Shown here in pieces: positions 1 through 8,781 of a stretch of DNA of 64,000 nt. Location: assembly GCA_026954325.1 (NCBI GenBank), contig JAIXKK010000175.1:1-64000 (forward strand), read 5' to 3'. The notes beneath the pieces were generated by a model that was given only the letters and a program-made list of their open reading frames with translations, made no database searches and was not told the origin of the DNA. The translations under genes and the position numbers were made by a program. The stretch is from Bryobacterales bacterium. Its GTDB lineage: Bacteria; Acidobacteriota; Terriglobia; Bryobacterales; Bryobacteraceae. Numbering within the stretch: position 1 is the stretch's first letter; every line of letters begins with the position of its first letter.

Positions 1-673
1 CCTCGGGAACGCTCCCCAACCCGTTCGTGTTGTACTGCTCGGCGTCCATCTTCGTGCCCTTGTGGTTCATCCGGATCATGGCCACTTCCAGCCATTTGTT
101 CCCCGGAAATTGCCGCAAGGCAGGCAGCCCGTGAACCGAAGCTCCATACCCCACCACGGCCTTCCTCACCTTCGCTTCCTGAACCCCATCCTGCCACCGC
201 GCCGTGTCCGCCGGCCATGTCGCCACGTGTTGATAGTGCAGCAGCAGAATATCGAAGTAATCCGTATTCGCCAGCTTCCGCAATTCGTCGATCTTCGTCC
301 GCGGATCCACGCCTTCCCGCGTCGTCACCTTCGACATCAGCCGGTAGGAATCACGAGGAATTCCCTTCAGAGCCACGCCCAGCATTTTGTGCATCTCGCC
401 GTAGGATTCCGCCGTCTCGAAGAACCGGATCCCCCGGTCATAGGCATATCGCGCCAGCCTCGTAAACTCATCCTGCCCCAGTTCCCTCTGCACTCGCCCG
501 CTGAACGTTCCCGTCCCGAAGGCCAGCCGTGTCACCTTGACGCCGGATTTCCCCAGCGTGACCCAATCGGTTGCTTTTCCATTAGCCGCCGGCAGCGGCA
601 GATTTCCGAATCCCGCCAGGACACCGCCGGCAAGTCCGGTCTTCAAGAAATTACGTCGGGAGCACTGAGCCAT
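1..673 (-). CDS. Aldo/keto reductase, Tat-exported, C-terminus beyond window
   Basis: Reading the minus strand from the ATG at 673 gives an open frame of about 224 residues that runs off the left edge, so the gene is partial. The N-terminus carries a twin-arginine leader (SRRNFLK followed by a Gly/Ala/Leu-rich stretch). It then shows the aldo/keto reductase pattern: an N-terminal GKSGVKVTRLAFGTG strand, FFETAESYG holding the catalytic Tyr, and ILLLHYQH at the barrel strand carrying the conserved His. Family members reduce carbonyls with NADPH in a TIM barrel; the substrate here is unknown. The canonical Asp of FDTA is Glu. It diverges from the next gene across about 56 bases. The family call is firm; export is inferred from the leader. 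Confidence 0.85.
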   Translation of the reverse strand, partial: MAQCSRRNFLKTGLAGGVLAGFGNLPLPAANGKATDWVTLGKSGVKVTRLAFGTGTFSGRVQRELGQDEFTRLARYAYDRGIRFFETAESYGEMHKMLGVALKGIPRDSYRLMSKVTTREGVDPRTKIDELRKLANTDYFDILLLHYQHVATWPADTARWQDGVQEAKVRKAVVGYGASVHGLPALRQFPGNKWLEVAMIRMNHKGTKMDAEQYNTNGLGSVPE

Positions 674-729
674 AAGTCATCCTCCAATGCGCCCTATCCT
701 ATCACGAGATCCGCCGTCCCGCGCGCCTC

Positions 730-2286
730 ATGATAGAATCCGCCCCTATGGGCCACACGCCGCATCTCACCCGCCGTCAAATTCTCACCTCCATTCCGGT
801 CCTCGCCACCGGAACCCTTCTTGCCCCGCTTCGTGGCCAGAAGCCCGATACCTCCGCGCCCGCCATTATCCGCGGCCGCCTGCGCGACCCGGACGGCCGC
901 CCCATCGCCGCCAAACTCCGCGTCACCGAGTCCGGCACGGGCCAGGTCTACATGCCCGCCAACGCCATCCGCACCATGCCGGACCGCCGCCACTACTTCT
1001 ACGCCCGCGGCGAGTATGAGGTCGCCGTCCCCGCCGGACGCTACCGCATCGAAGCCGTCCGCGGCATCTGCCACGAAGCCGCCGTTGAATTCACTGAAGT
1101 GGGCAGCGGCTTGCGCCACCAGGTGGATCTCACCGTTCATCCTCTGCTCGATACGAAAGCCCGCGGCTGGTATTCCGGCAACACGCACACCCACTACCAC
1201 CTCTCCATCGACGAAAATCCCGACGACCGCATCCGCATGGTGCCGCCCGCCGAAGACCTCGATGTCAGCGTCCTCAGTTACCTCATCCGCAACGACTCCC
1301 CCTACATCACCAATCGCTACCCCGTCGGACGCCTCCCTCGGTTCTCCCGCGACGGCGCCATCATGGACATGGGCGAGGAGGCGCGCAACAACCACACCTT
1401 CGGCGACTTTGGCTACGGTCACGTGCTCTTCCTCAACATCCCCAAACCCATCGAGCCCGTCTCCACCGGGCTCCTCGGCAAAGACGGCAAGGCGCCCGAC
1501 TATCCCACCCTCTCCACGCTCTGCGGGCAAGCCCGCGATCTCGGGGGCATCACCGTCTGGTGCCATAACGGCAGCGGACTCGAAGCGCCCGTCGCCGCCG
1601 CGCTCGGCTTGATGGACGCTTACAACGTCGCCGATGGGCTCGCCGCCGATTACGGCCGCTACTACCGCCTCCTCGACTGCGGCCTTCAAATCCCCGTCTC
1701 GAGCGGGACCGATTGGTGGATCTACGATCACAACCGCGTGTTCGTTCAGGTGGAGGGAGCCTTCACCTACGATACCTGGATTCACGGATTGCGCGCCGGC
1801 CGCACCTTTGTCAGCAACGGCCCGCTGATCGACCTCACTGTTGACGGTAAAGGACCCGGCGCCACTCTCCAACCCAACCGCCGCGTGAAGGTCGTCGCCC
1901 GCGCCCTCTCCCGAATCCCCTTCGACCGCATCGAGATCATCCACGACGGCCGCATCGTCGCGGACCAGCCATCCATCCAGGGCCGCGAAGCCAAACTCGA
2001 ACGCGAGTTCGAAATCGAGCAGGGAGGCTGGATCGCCGCGCGCGTCACCGGTACGGCCAAAACCTATGCCGGCTTCCCCGTCTTCGCCCACACGAGCCCC
2101 ATCTACCTCCGCCTGGACGGTACGCCGCACCGCCGCGCCGAAGCCATCGGCGCGTTCGTCGATGAAATCGACGCCTCCATGCGCACCATTCGCAAGAGCT
2201 TCCGCTTCACCGGCGACGCCCAACGCGCTCTTGCCGTCGGCAAGTTCGAGGAAGGCCGTAAAGCCTTCGCCGGGCTGCTCCGGTAA
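730..2286 (+). CDS. CehA/McbA-like metallohydrolase (PHP-type), exported
   Basis: The 518-residue product has a twin-arginine-like leader (LTRRQILTSIPVLATG), a carboxypeptidase-regulatory-like beta domain at about 40-130, then the PHP-type metal motif GNTHTHYHLS near 155. A second His-containing segment (TVWCHNGSG) lies near 280, and further conserved pieces (SSGTDWW, FVSNGPLI) are typical of the CehA/McbA family of metal-dependent esterases and carbamate hydrolases. The C-terminal third is a beta-rich domain. An in-frame ATG at 748 is an equally good start. Codons are strongly C-ending, giving a long antisense shadow frame. The substrate cannot be inferred. Confidence 0.8.
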   Translation: MIESAPMGHTPHLTRRQILTSIPVLATGTLLAPLRGQKPDTSAPAIIRGRLRDPDGRPIAAKLRVTESGTGQVYMPANAIRTMPDRRHYFYARGEYEVAVPAGRYRIEAVRGICHEAAVEFTEVGSGLRHQVDLTVHPLLDTKARGWYSGNTHTHYHLSIDENPDDRIRMVPPAEDLDVSVLSYLIRNDSPYITNRYPVGRLPRFSRDGAIMDMGEEARNNHTFGDFGYGHVLFLNIPKPIEPVSTGLLGKDGKAPDYPTLSTLCGQARDLGGITVWCHNGSGLEAPVAAALGLMDAYNVADGLAADYGRYYRLLDCGLQIPVSSGTDWWIYDHNRVFVQVEGAFTYDTWIHGLRAGRTFVSNGPLIDLTVDGKGPGATLQPNRRVKVVARALSRIPFDRIEIIHDGRIVADQPSIQGREAKLEREFEIEQGGWIAARVTGTAKTYAGFPVFAHTSPIYLRLDGTPHRRAEAIGAFVDEIDASMRTIRKSFRFTGDAQRALAVGKFEEGRKAFAGLLR

Positions 2287-2419
2287 TATGGCTTGAACGA
2301 TAATCCGGCAGCGTCGCGAAGCATAAAGTGGCGGCGGCGCATCCCTGAAGCCCTTGCTCCTCATCGTTGAACCTTTGGGCCGGTTGCCTCGTTCGGAGGC
2401 GCCGCCGGTTTTCGAATGC

Positions 2420-2736
2420 CGTCACTCGCAATCGGGACTCCGGCCCTGCGTGGTCGTAAGCGGCCCGGAGATTGCCCAGGACCAGCGGTTTCCGCTTGTA
2501 TGCGTGCTGCCGGTCACTGGCGCGCCCGGTGAAGGGCTGCGGTATCCCGCTCTGGAGCCGGGCGAAAGCGGCGTCACGAAACGGCCCCTCGCGCTGATCG
2601 ATCACCTCCGTCCATCGATAAGAGGCAAGTGCGACGTGTGCTCGGCGAACTCTCCAGTGATGAGGTTACCCCCATCGACGATGGACTAGCGGCATTCCCC
2701 GGCTTCAGTGATCGCCTCCGGCAACAGGCTGAGTGA
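2420..2736 (+). pseudogene. MazF/PemK-family toxin remnant, truncated and frameshifted
   Basis: The translation contains HSQSGLRPCVVVSGPEI, FPLVCVLPVTGAPGEG, YPALEPGESG and ALIDHLR in order, which is the core of MazF/PemK endoribonuclease toxins. After DHLR a one-base shift is needed to continue as IDKRQVRRVLGELSSDEV and TPIDDGLAAF up to the stop at 2734-2736. The usual N-terminus (start, GDIxxVxL, RGSEQ) is not found upstream, and no MazE-like antitoxin is visible. It therefore looks like a dead toxin gene. Its 3' end abuts the convergent ADOP remnant. Family assignment is strong, inactivity is inferred from the frameshift and missing start. Confidence 0.7.
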
Positions 2737-2749
2737 CGTTCCCGAATCC

Positions 2750-3976
2750 GGCTGCCTGGGGGCGCCGATCAACACTACCAGGGCCAGCGCAAGTTCTCCG
2801 GCGGCTTTCAGAGATTCGGCGGCGGTCTTCCCAAAGCGATGCAGCAGCGGCGCCGGGCCAAAAAAACACTCCGGCCGCCGAGGACACACACAGCGTGAAC
2901 AGCAGCACGCGCCGGTCGACGCCGGTTTCCGCCGCTCGCGGAATGCTGCCTGCATTCAGGCGCACGATCAGCCGCGGTCCGCCGGCTGCCGGAAACAGAC
3001 CAAGCGCCGCCCCGAACAGCGACAGCAGCACACCTTCCGTAAGGAACTGCCGCGACAGCATGCCGGAGTCCGCGCCCATCGCGGTGCGGATGCTGATCTC
3101 CCGCTGGCGCCCTTCTGCCGCGCCAGCGGCAGATTGGCGGCGTTGCCGCGGAGGATGAGCAGCACAAACACTACCGCGGCGAGCATCGTCAGCATGGCCG
3201 GCTACGCGTTTCCCACTACTTCATCGTGGAGCGGGCAGCCGGCAAGCGGGTGGAACTTGGGATGGAACGTGTGTGTGTTGGGAGAAGCCTTGGCGCCTTC
3301 CGCGTTTACGTACCGTGCGAGTTCCCGCCGCGCGCGTTCGGCACTGGCTTCATCGTGGATCCGTCCCGGCCCGGGCGGGCGAGGCTCGCATCAACCTCGC
3401 CGGGCGGAAACTGGAAGCCCCGCGGCATGACGCCCACGATATTGCAGGGTGTTCCGTTCAGTTTCACTTCCCGATGGGTGATGCCCGGATCGCCTCCGAA
3501 GACGCGCTGCCAGGCTCCGAAGGAGATGGCTGCGGTGAGCGGGGCTTGCGGCGTGTCGTCCCGCGGCGTCAGCAACCGGCCCATCATGGGCGGCACGCCA
3601 AGTTCCCGAAGCAGGCCGCCGGAAACGTACGCCGCCTGGAGACGCACGGGTTCCCGGCCTCCGCCAAGATTGATTCCGCTGGTGGCACAGGCATCCAAAG
3701 AGGACCACGATTTCAGGTCGCGCCGCGGTTTCAGAAATTCCGGAGGCGAAGTCCAGAACCGCCTCAGACCGCCGTTGGGGAATGTGGGGAACTCCGTATT
3801 ACAGGCGGACCAGGCGCCGCGGGGTCGCGATAGGGAAGGGGGCGCGGAACCACGGCGTTGACGATGCTGAAGATGGCGGTGGTGGCGCCGATGCCGAGAG
3901 CGAGGCAGAGAACGGCGGCGGCGGTGAATCCCGGATTGCGCAGATGCATCCGCAAGGCGTACCGGAGGTCGCGCAT
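2750..3976 (-). pseudogene. Decayed ADOP-type ABC permease (MacB/FtsX-like)
   Basis: The minus strand starting at 3976 reads MRDLRYALRMHLRNPGFTAAA followed by ALGIGATTAIFSIVNAV, the classic N-terminus of acidobacterial ADOP permeases. Further pieces follow in other frames: a MacB periplasmic-core segment around 3400-3650 (LGVPPMMGRLLTPRDD, FGAWQRVFGGDPGI, NIVGVMPRGFQFP), an FtsX transmembrane segment near 3100-3190 (VVFVLLILRGNAANL), then FLTEGVLLSLFGAALGL near 3050, and ELALALVVLIGA near 2760. At least three frameshifts and a missing second half show a pseudogene. It would have been an inner-membrane transport or envelope permease. Confidence 0.85.
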
Positions 3977-4027
3977 GGCCTTATATACGAGACGTTCACC
4001 GAATGGTTCCGCTGAAATTATGAATTT

Positions 4028-4936
4028 CTACGGGCTGGCGAGCCCCTCGATCAGGATGCCGGCAATTCCGGATATGGTGAGATGCCCCGGATTGTCAGGG
4101 GACCAATCCACCTTCTTCATGCCATCGACAGTGATGGCCATCGCGATGCGGCCGCGCTTCGAGTAGACAATGCCCACGTCGCTTCGCAGCGCATCGAGGG
4201 CCCCGGATTTGGAAGCGAACGGCGTATCCCCCAGGCGCCGGCCGATGCCCTCGGTGTAATGCTGGCGTTTGAGAATCGCGATCATCTCCTTCGAGGCGGC
4301 GGGGCTGACGGCCTGGCCGCGCTCGATCTTCTCGAGCAGCGTCACCATCTCCCGCGGCGTGGAGACGCCGATTCCGTAGCGCTTGTTTTGCTCGAGTTTG
4401 CCTGCCTGGCTGAAGCCGCTCGCGGCGGGCTTGAGTTGATTGCGATCTCCCAGAATCTTTCGCAGGCAGCGCGTGTCCGGCAGGCCGTACCGGCCCATGT
4501 AGCGGTTCACGGTATCCGCGGAAACGTGGTCCAGCACCAGATTGGTGGCGGTGTTGTCGCTGACGACGATCATCAGGTGAACCAGATCGATGAGTGGTAT
4601 TTTGTCGCCTGGGGAGAACTCGCGCAGGATTCCTGATCCGGAGATCTTGTCCTCCTCGCGGAGAGTGGTTTCGTCCGCCCAGTGGACCCTGCCGGCCTCC
4701 ACCTCTCCGAACACAGCAACCATGATGGGAAGTTTGATGGTGCTGGCGGTGCGCACTTTGTCGTCCGCGCGCACTCCGTAGCTCCGTCCCGTGTCGAGGT
4801 TCTTCGCAAACAGGCTGACCGTGCCCGGAGCCTGAGCGATCGCCGCCGCGATACGCTCCTCGAAACGCGCCGGAGTTCTGGCCTGCCGTGCGGGAAGCAC
4901 AGCCGCGGCCGTCAATAGCAATAAAACAAAATACAT
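4028..4936 (-). CDS. Class A beta-lactamase-fold serine hydrolase, secreted
   Basis: The protein (about 302 residues from the ATG at 4936) has an N-terminal signal segment (MYFVLLLLTAAAVLPA) and the serine-hydrolase motifs in order: STIK (SxxK nucleophile), SDN near the middle, and KSG in place of KTG. The omega-loop ExxLN that supplies the deacylating Glu166 in true class A beta-lactamases is not seen; that region reads CLRKILGDRNQ. The fold family is clear, but penicillinase activity is doubtful. An upstream in-frame ATG at 5005 would overlap the preceding metallophosphoesterase by about 60 bases and hide the signal peptide, so 4936, nine bases after that gene's stop, is preferred. The two genes are probably cotranscribed. 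Confidence 0.82.
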   Translation of the reverse strand: MYFVLLLLTAAAVLPARQARTPARFEERIAAAIAQAPGTVSLFAKNLDTGRSYGVRADDKVRTASTIKLPIMVAVFGEVEAGRVHWADETTLREEDKISGSGILREFSPGDKIPLIDLVHLMIVVSDNTATNLVLDHVSADTVNRYMGRYGLPDTRCLRKILGDRNQLKPAASGFSQAGKLEQNKRYGIGVSTPREMVTLLEKIERGQAVSPAASKEMIAILKRQHYTEGIGRRLGDTPFASKSGALDALRSDVGIVYSKRGRIAMAITVDGMKKVDWSPDNPGHLTISGIAGILIEGLASP

Positions 4937-4944
4937 GACAAATG

Positions 4945-5742
4945 TCAGGGCACCCAGAACAGCCGCTGCACGCGCGGCTGCCCATACTGCGCCGCTCCGG
5001 TCCATACCTGTACGTTCGGAAGAACCTGGGCGAAGCCGGGACTATGCGTGTGCCCGCAAAGCACGGTGAGTTGGCGTTCCGGATGGTCTTTCATCACCTG
5101 CTGGATCACCGTGCCGGCGGCGGCGCAGACAGCGCGCGCCAGAATGCCGTCCCCGGCGATCGCGCCCTCGAACCAGCACGCCTCGCGGAACGGCGGCACG
5201 TGCGTGAGCAGACAGATGTTCGGATAGTTCTCGACCGCGGCGGCAAGGGTCCGCTGCAAATGGTTCGCCGCCTCCCTGCCGAGTTCATTGAGTTTGGCAA
5301 AGAGAGTATGCCGGTCAAACGAGGTCAACTCTTCGATCTGCAACTCATCGTTCATGGGGACCGCTTCCCCGATCGATCCGAGAAGCCCATCCCCCCAGCC
5401 GTCATGACCCACCAACGCGGTTTGCGGCGTCAGTTCCACTACTCCCGCCTGGTTGAGCCACGTGAGGTTCGGCATCCGTGCGCACAGTTGCGCCGTTTGG
5501 AAACGAACCGAGGCGATGGAACTGCGATAGTAGTCGTGGCTGCCCAGCACGAAGTAAACCGGTTTGTGAACACGGGCGGAAAGCTCGGAAAGATCCAGCA
5601 GCAGGCGCGAGGCCTCGCTGATGTCTCCTCCGAGAAAGATGGCATCGACGGGGAGACCGTTCAACGACTCGAGAAATTCCGATGAGGCTTGAGGCGGAAC
5701 ATAGCTCAGGTGGGGATCGGTGAGCCAGGCGATGCGGCGCAT
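4945..5742 (-). CDS. Calcineurin-like metallophosphoesterase
   Basis: The 265-residue product shows the dimetal phosphoesterase signature in order: TDPHLS near residue 8, GGDISE near 38, a GNHD equivalent written GSHDYY near 68, LTHVPPF near 180 and CGHTHSPG near 230. No signal peptide is present, so a cytoplasmic phosphodiesterase or phosphatase is likely; substrate unknown. Its start lies only about 35 bases from the left end of the IS630 element, so the insertion probably replaced or altered its promoter. The gene is followed after nine bases by the serine hydrolase. Confidence 0.88.
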   Translation of the reverse strand: MRRIAWLTDPHLSYVPPQASSEFLESLNGLPVDAIFLGGDISEASRLLLDLSELSARVHKPVYFVLGSHDYYRSSIASVRFQTAQLCARMPNLTWLNQAGVVELTPQTALVGHDGWGDGLLGSIGEAVPMNDELQIEELTSFDRHTLFAKLNELGREAANHLQRTLAAAVENYPNICLLTHVPPFREACWFEGAIAGDGILARAVCAAAGTVIQQVMKDHPERQLTVLCGHTHSPGFAQVLPNVQVWTGAAQYGQPRVQRLFWVP

Positions 5743-5777
5743 GGAGTGTGGGGTTTCCTTTGCTCCTTATTAAACTA

Positions 5778-5801
5778 TTGAGTTTCGCATAATAGAGTGA
5801 C
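5778..5801 (+). repeat. IS630 left terminal inverted repeat
   Basis: It begins TTGAGTTTCGCATAATAG and matches the complement of 6895-6918 at 23 of 24 positions. It is preceded by TA. Confidence 0.92.
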
Positions 5802-5847
5802 GGAATATCGCGTTGTATAGTGACACACCTCCTCCCTGGCTGTATCA

Positions 5848-6887
5848 TTGGATATGGCATTGCCTCAGCCTCGCGATTTCTCTTGGTTAGAGAAGAGACG
5901 CAAGCAGGCATCGCGTCTTTTCGCTAAAGGTCAGACGGTATTGGCATCGGTCGCGCGCCAACTCAACGTCTCCCGACAGAGCGTTTCCCGCTGGTATCAA
6001 CTGTGGAAGAAGGGCGGCGCCGGAGCACTCAAAGGCGCAGGACGAGCGGGGCGTAAACCGCGCTTGTCCTCCCGGCAACTTCAGCAACTGGAAACCGCCT
6101 TGCTGCGCGGCGCCGCGGCGCATGGGTTCAGCGCCGAGCATTGGACGCTGACCCGAGTGGCGGTGGTGATTGAGCGCATTACCGGGCAAAAGTATCACCC
6201 GGGTCATGTGTGGAAGATTCTGGGATCGATCCAGTGGAGCCCGCAAAAACCCGAGCGGCAAGCTAAGGAGCGGAGTCAGGAAAAGGTGAACTATTGGAAG
6301 AACGTGCGCTGGCCGGAGGTAAAAAAAACGCTGCTCGCCAACAAGCCTGGATCTTCTTCCACGATGAAGCCGGATTCACGCAGCAGCCGTCGGTCCGCAC
6401 CAGTTGGGCGCCGCGCGGCAAAACACCGATCCTGAAACCGCGGGGAAACCATTGGAGCAAGACGTCGGTGGCGGCGGCTCTGGGTTTCCGCTGGGATGGC
6501 GCCAAGACGCGCTTGTTTTCCCGTACCAAACCGGACAGCTACAACAGCGACTCGCTGATTGATTTCCTCAAACAGTTGAAGCGATTTGTCGGTGGCCGGA
6601 AGGTGATCTTGATCTGGGATCATCTGCCTGCTCATCGCAGCCGGGCGATGAAAGCGTTCCTGCAGAGCCAGCGTCTCTGGCTACAAATTGAATGGCTCCC
6701 CGGATATGCACCGGATCTTAATCCCACCGAGCAAGTGTGGAACAACATCAAGAGCAGGGAGATGGCGAACTTGTGTCCGGACCAGTTGGAGGAGGCAAAC
6801 AAGGCATTCAGGCGTGGCTTACAGAGACTCGGTCACACGCGCAATCTGCCCTATTCCTTCCTGCGACACGCTGGCCTTTCTTTTTGA
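5848..6887 (+). CDS. IS630 transposase, two frames joined by -1 frameshifting
   Basis: The first frame (5848-6435) encodes an N-terminal helix-turn-helix (VARQLNVSRQSVSRWYQLWKK) and a second winged-helix part (HPGHVWKILGSIQWSPQKP). The second frame (to 6887) encodes the catalytic domain with the DDE residues in FFHDEAGF, LIWDHLPAHRS and GYAPDLNPTEQVWN. Joining them needs a -1 shift, and the zero-frame codons GTA AAA AAA ACG at the overlap form a canonical A-AAA-AAA slippery site. This matches the programmed frameshifting known in several IS630 members, so I read it as one functional transposase of about 346 residues rather than a broken gene. ATG at 5854 is an alternative start. Confidence 0.88.
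6321..6328 (+). promoter_or_regulatory. Slippery A8 run for -1 translational frameshift
   Basis: Eight adenines lie inside the overlap of the two transposase frames. In the zero frame they read A AAA AAA after GT, the classical -1 slip heptamer; slipping yields NAARQQAWIFFHDEAGF, which continues directly into the catalytic domain. Confidence 0.75.
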
Positions 6888-6894
6888 CCTGTTT

Positions 6895-6918
6895 GTCACT
6901 GTATTATGCGAAACTCAA
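6895..6918 (-). repeat. IS630 right terminal inverted repeat
   Basis: This is the inverted copy of 5778-5801 with one mismatch. It is followed by TA at 6919-6920. Confidence 0.92.
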
Positions 6919-7079
6919 TAGCACGCTGCGGTGAATGGCTATTGGCCGGGGAAGAAACGGGAAGGGAGCGTGGCGCGTCTACCGTTACCATAGACGCGGA
7001 TTTCGGTTGACTGGGGCCTCCCGGGAAGGAGAGACAAGGTTGCCAATGCCGCGTCCGGTCTGCCAAACTCAATGAGTTC

Positions 7080-7865
7080 ATGACACGCCCCGGCAACCAT
7101 CGCTGGATCTTGTGGCTGGCCTGCGCGGCTTTGTTGGGGCCTGTGCAAGGCCAGGCGCCTTCGCATCCCCAGCCGGAGATGTATGGGCAGGCGAAGCCCG
7201 TCGAGTCCCTTCAATTGAGCGTGGAATGGCGTCTCGTGCGCGCCGGCACGGCAATCCTGACGCGCACTCCTCAGCCAGATGGATCCTGGCAGGCGGACTT
7301 GCATCTGGAATCGGTTGGTCTGGTATCGAAACTCTATCGCGTGAACGACGATTACCGCACGTTTTACGATTCCGGCTTCTGCGCGGACACCACCTACATG
7401 AAGGCCGAGGAGGGAAGCCGGCGGCGGGAAACCTCCGTCATCTATCACCGGAACACGAAGAAGCTCAGCTACCTCGAGCGCGACCTGGTGAAGAACTCGA
7501 TCGCCCTGCAAAAGGAACTCGACATACCCGATTGCGTGCATGATGTCGTGGCGGCGCTGAATCGTTTGCGCTCCCTGAAGCTGCCGGTCGGCCAATTGGC
7601 GCATTTGCCTGTCACCGATGGCAAGCGCGTTGTCTCCGCGAGGATCGAGGCGCAGGAGAAAGAGAAGATCACCACTCCGGCGGGCGCCTTCAACACAGTC
7701 CGCTACGAAGTGAATCTCTTCAATGACGTTCTCTACAAGCGCAAGGGCAGGCTCTTTCTCTGGCTCTCTGACGACGACCGGAAAGTGCTGGTGCAGGTGC
7801 GTGTCCGGCTCGGGTTTCCCGTCGGCACCATTTCCCTGCAATTGGAGAAGCTGGGTCCCGGATAA
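7080..7865 (+). CDS. DUF3108 domain protein, exported
   Basis: The 261-residue product has a signal peptide (HRWILWLACAALLGPVQGQA) and the layout of DUF3108 proteins: an N-terminal beta strand set (LQLSVEWRLVRAGTAILT), a central YRVNDDYRTFYD and ETSVIYHRNTKKLSY region, and a C-terminal half with KITTPAGAFNTVRYEV and LFLWLSDDDRKVLVQVRV. These are presumed envelope beta-barrel-like proteins of unknown function. It is transcribed toward aguB with about 22 bases between, so it may head that operon. Confidence 0.78.
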   Translation: MTRPGNHRWILWLACAALLGPVQGQAPSHPQPEMYGQAKPVESLQLSVEWRLVRAGTAILTRTPQPDGSWQADLHLESVGLVSKLYRVNDDYRTFYDSGFCADTTYMKAEEGSRRRETSVIYHRNTKKLSYLERDLVKNSIALQKELDIPDCVHDVVAALNRLRSLKLPVGQLAHLPVTDGKRVVSARIEAQEKEKITTPAGAFNTVRYEVNLFNDVLYKRKGRLFLWLSDDDRKVLVQVRVRLGFPVGTISLQLEKLGPG

Positions 7866-7887
7866 GAGGCGGCTAAAATAGGAGTTT

Positions 7888-8781
7888 ATGCCGTCTACCG
7901 AGGAACAGAAGTTTCGGGTTGGCCTGGTGCAGATGTCCTGCTCCGCCAACCCGGAAGAAAACCTGGAAAAAGCGGAAGAACGAGTCCGGGAGGCAGCCTC
8001 GCGGTCCGCCCAAGTCATCTGCCTTCAGGAGTTGTTCCGGTCTCAATATTTCTGCCGTGTCGAGGACGCGGCGCTGTTTGATCTGGCGGAACCCGTTCCG
8101 GGGCCCTCCACGGCGCGGTTGGGAAAGCTGGCAAAACAACTGGAAGTGGTGGTGATAGCCTCGCTGTTCGAGAAGCGCGCCGCGGGACTCTATCACAATA
8201 CGGCTGCCGTGATCGGCGCGGATGGGGAATTACAGGGCATCTACCGCAAGATGCACATCCCTGATGACCCTTCCTACTATGAAAAGTTTTACTTCACTCC
8301 CGGTGATCTGGGGTTTCTGAATTTCGACACCCGCTACGGCCGCATCGGGGTCCAGGTCTGCTGGGACCAGTGGTATCCGGAGGGCGCGCGGGCGACGGCG
8401 ATGCTGGGAGCGAGTGTGCTGTTCTATCCCACGGCCATCGGGTGGCATCCGCACGAGAAGGCGGAGTTCGGCGCGGCCCAGCGTGATGCCTGGCGCACCA
8501 TCCAGCGCGGCCACGCGATTGCCAACGGGGTCTACGTGGCGGCGGTGAACCGTGTCGGCTTCGAAAAAGGCCCATCGGATGCCGGCATCGAATTCTGGGG
8601 CTCCTCCTTTGTCGCCGACCCGTTCGGCCAGGTGATTGCCGAGGCCTCCGTGGATCAGGAAGAGATTCTGATTGCCGAGATCGACCCGCGGCGCTCGGAG
8701 GAGGTGCGGCGCAACTGGCCGTTCTTCCGCGACCGCCGTATTGACGCCTACGGGCCGGTGCTCCAGCGGTGGAGCAGGTAG
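7888..8781 (+). CDS. aguB: N-carbamoylputrescine amidase
   Basis: A 297-residue nitrilase-superfamily enzyme with the Glu-Lys-Cys triad visible at about Glu47 (LQELFRSQYFC), Lys121 (YRKMHIPDDPSYYEKFYF) and Cys158 (VQVCWDQWYPEGARA). The surrounding sequence closely fits N-carbamoylputrescine amidases, which release putrescine, CO2 and ammonia in the cytoplasm. The stop overlaps the start of the agmatine deiminase gene by 13 bases, which supports the assignment: together they convert agmatine to putrescine. Confidence 0.92.
   Translation: MPSTEEQKFRVGLVQMSCSANPEENLEKAEERVREAASRSAQVICLQELFRSQYFCRVEDAALFDLAEPVPGPSTARLGKLAKQLEVVVIASLFEKRAAGLYHNTAAVIGADGELQGIYRKMHIPDDPSYYEKFYFTPGDLGFLNFDTRYGRIGVQVCWDQWYPEGARATAMLGASVLFYPTAIGWHPHEKAEFGAAQRDAWRTIQRGHAIANGVYVAAVNRVGFEKGPSDAGIEFWGSSFVADPFGQVIAEASVDQEEILIAEIDPRRSEEVRRNWPFFRDRRIDAYGPVLQRWSR

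Larger units (their letters stand above)
5778..6918 (+). mobile_element. Complete IS630-family insertion sequence
   Basis: The element is 1141 bp, bounded by 24-bp terminal inverted repeats differing at one base (5778-5801 and 6895-6918). It is flanked on both sides by TA (5776-5777 and 6919-6920), the target duplication expected for the IS630/Tc1 group. Inside is a two-frame transposase with all catalytic residues. Nothing looks degraded, so it may still be mobile. It sits between the metallophosphoesterase and the DUF3108 gene, which are transcribed away from it. Confidence 0.93.

Noticed and set aside
694..2364. 556-codon minus-strand frame
   Set aside because: Antisense to the CehA/McbA-like gene, with Gly/Ala/Val/Asp-rich composition and no family motif.
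6294..6435. IS630 transposase judged broken because it occupies two frames
   Set aside because: A canonical A-AAA-AAA slip site lies in the overlap, and all catalytic residues are present, so programmed frameshifting explains the two frames.
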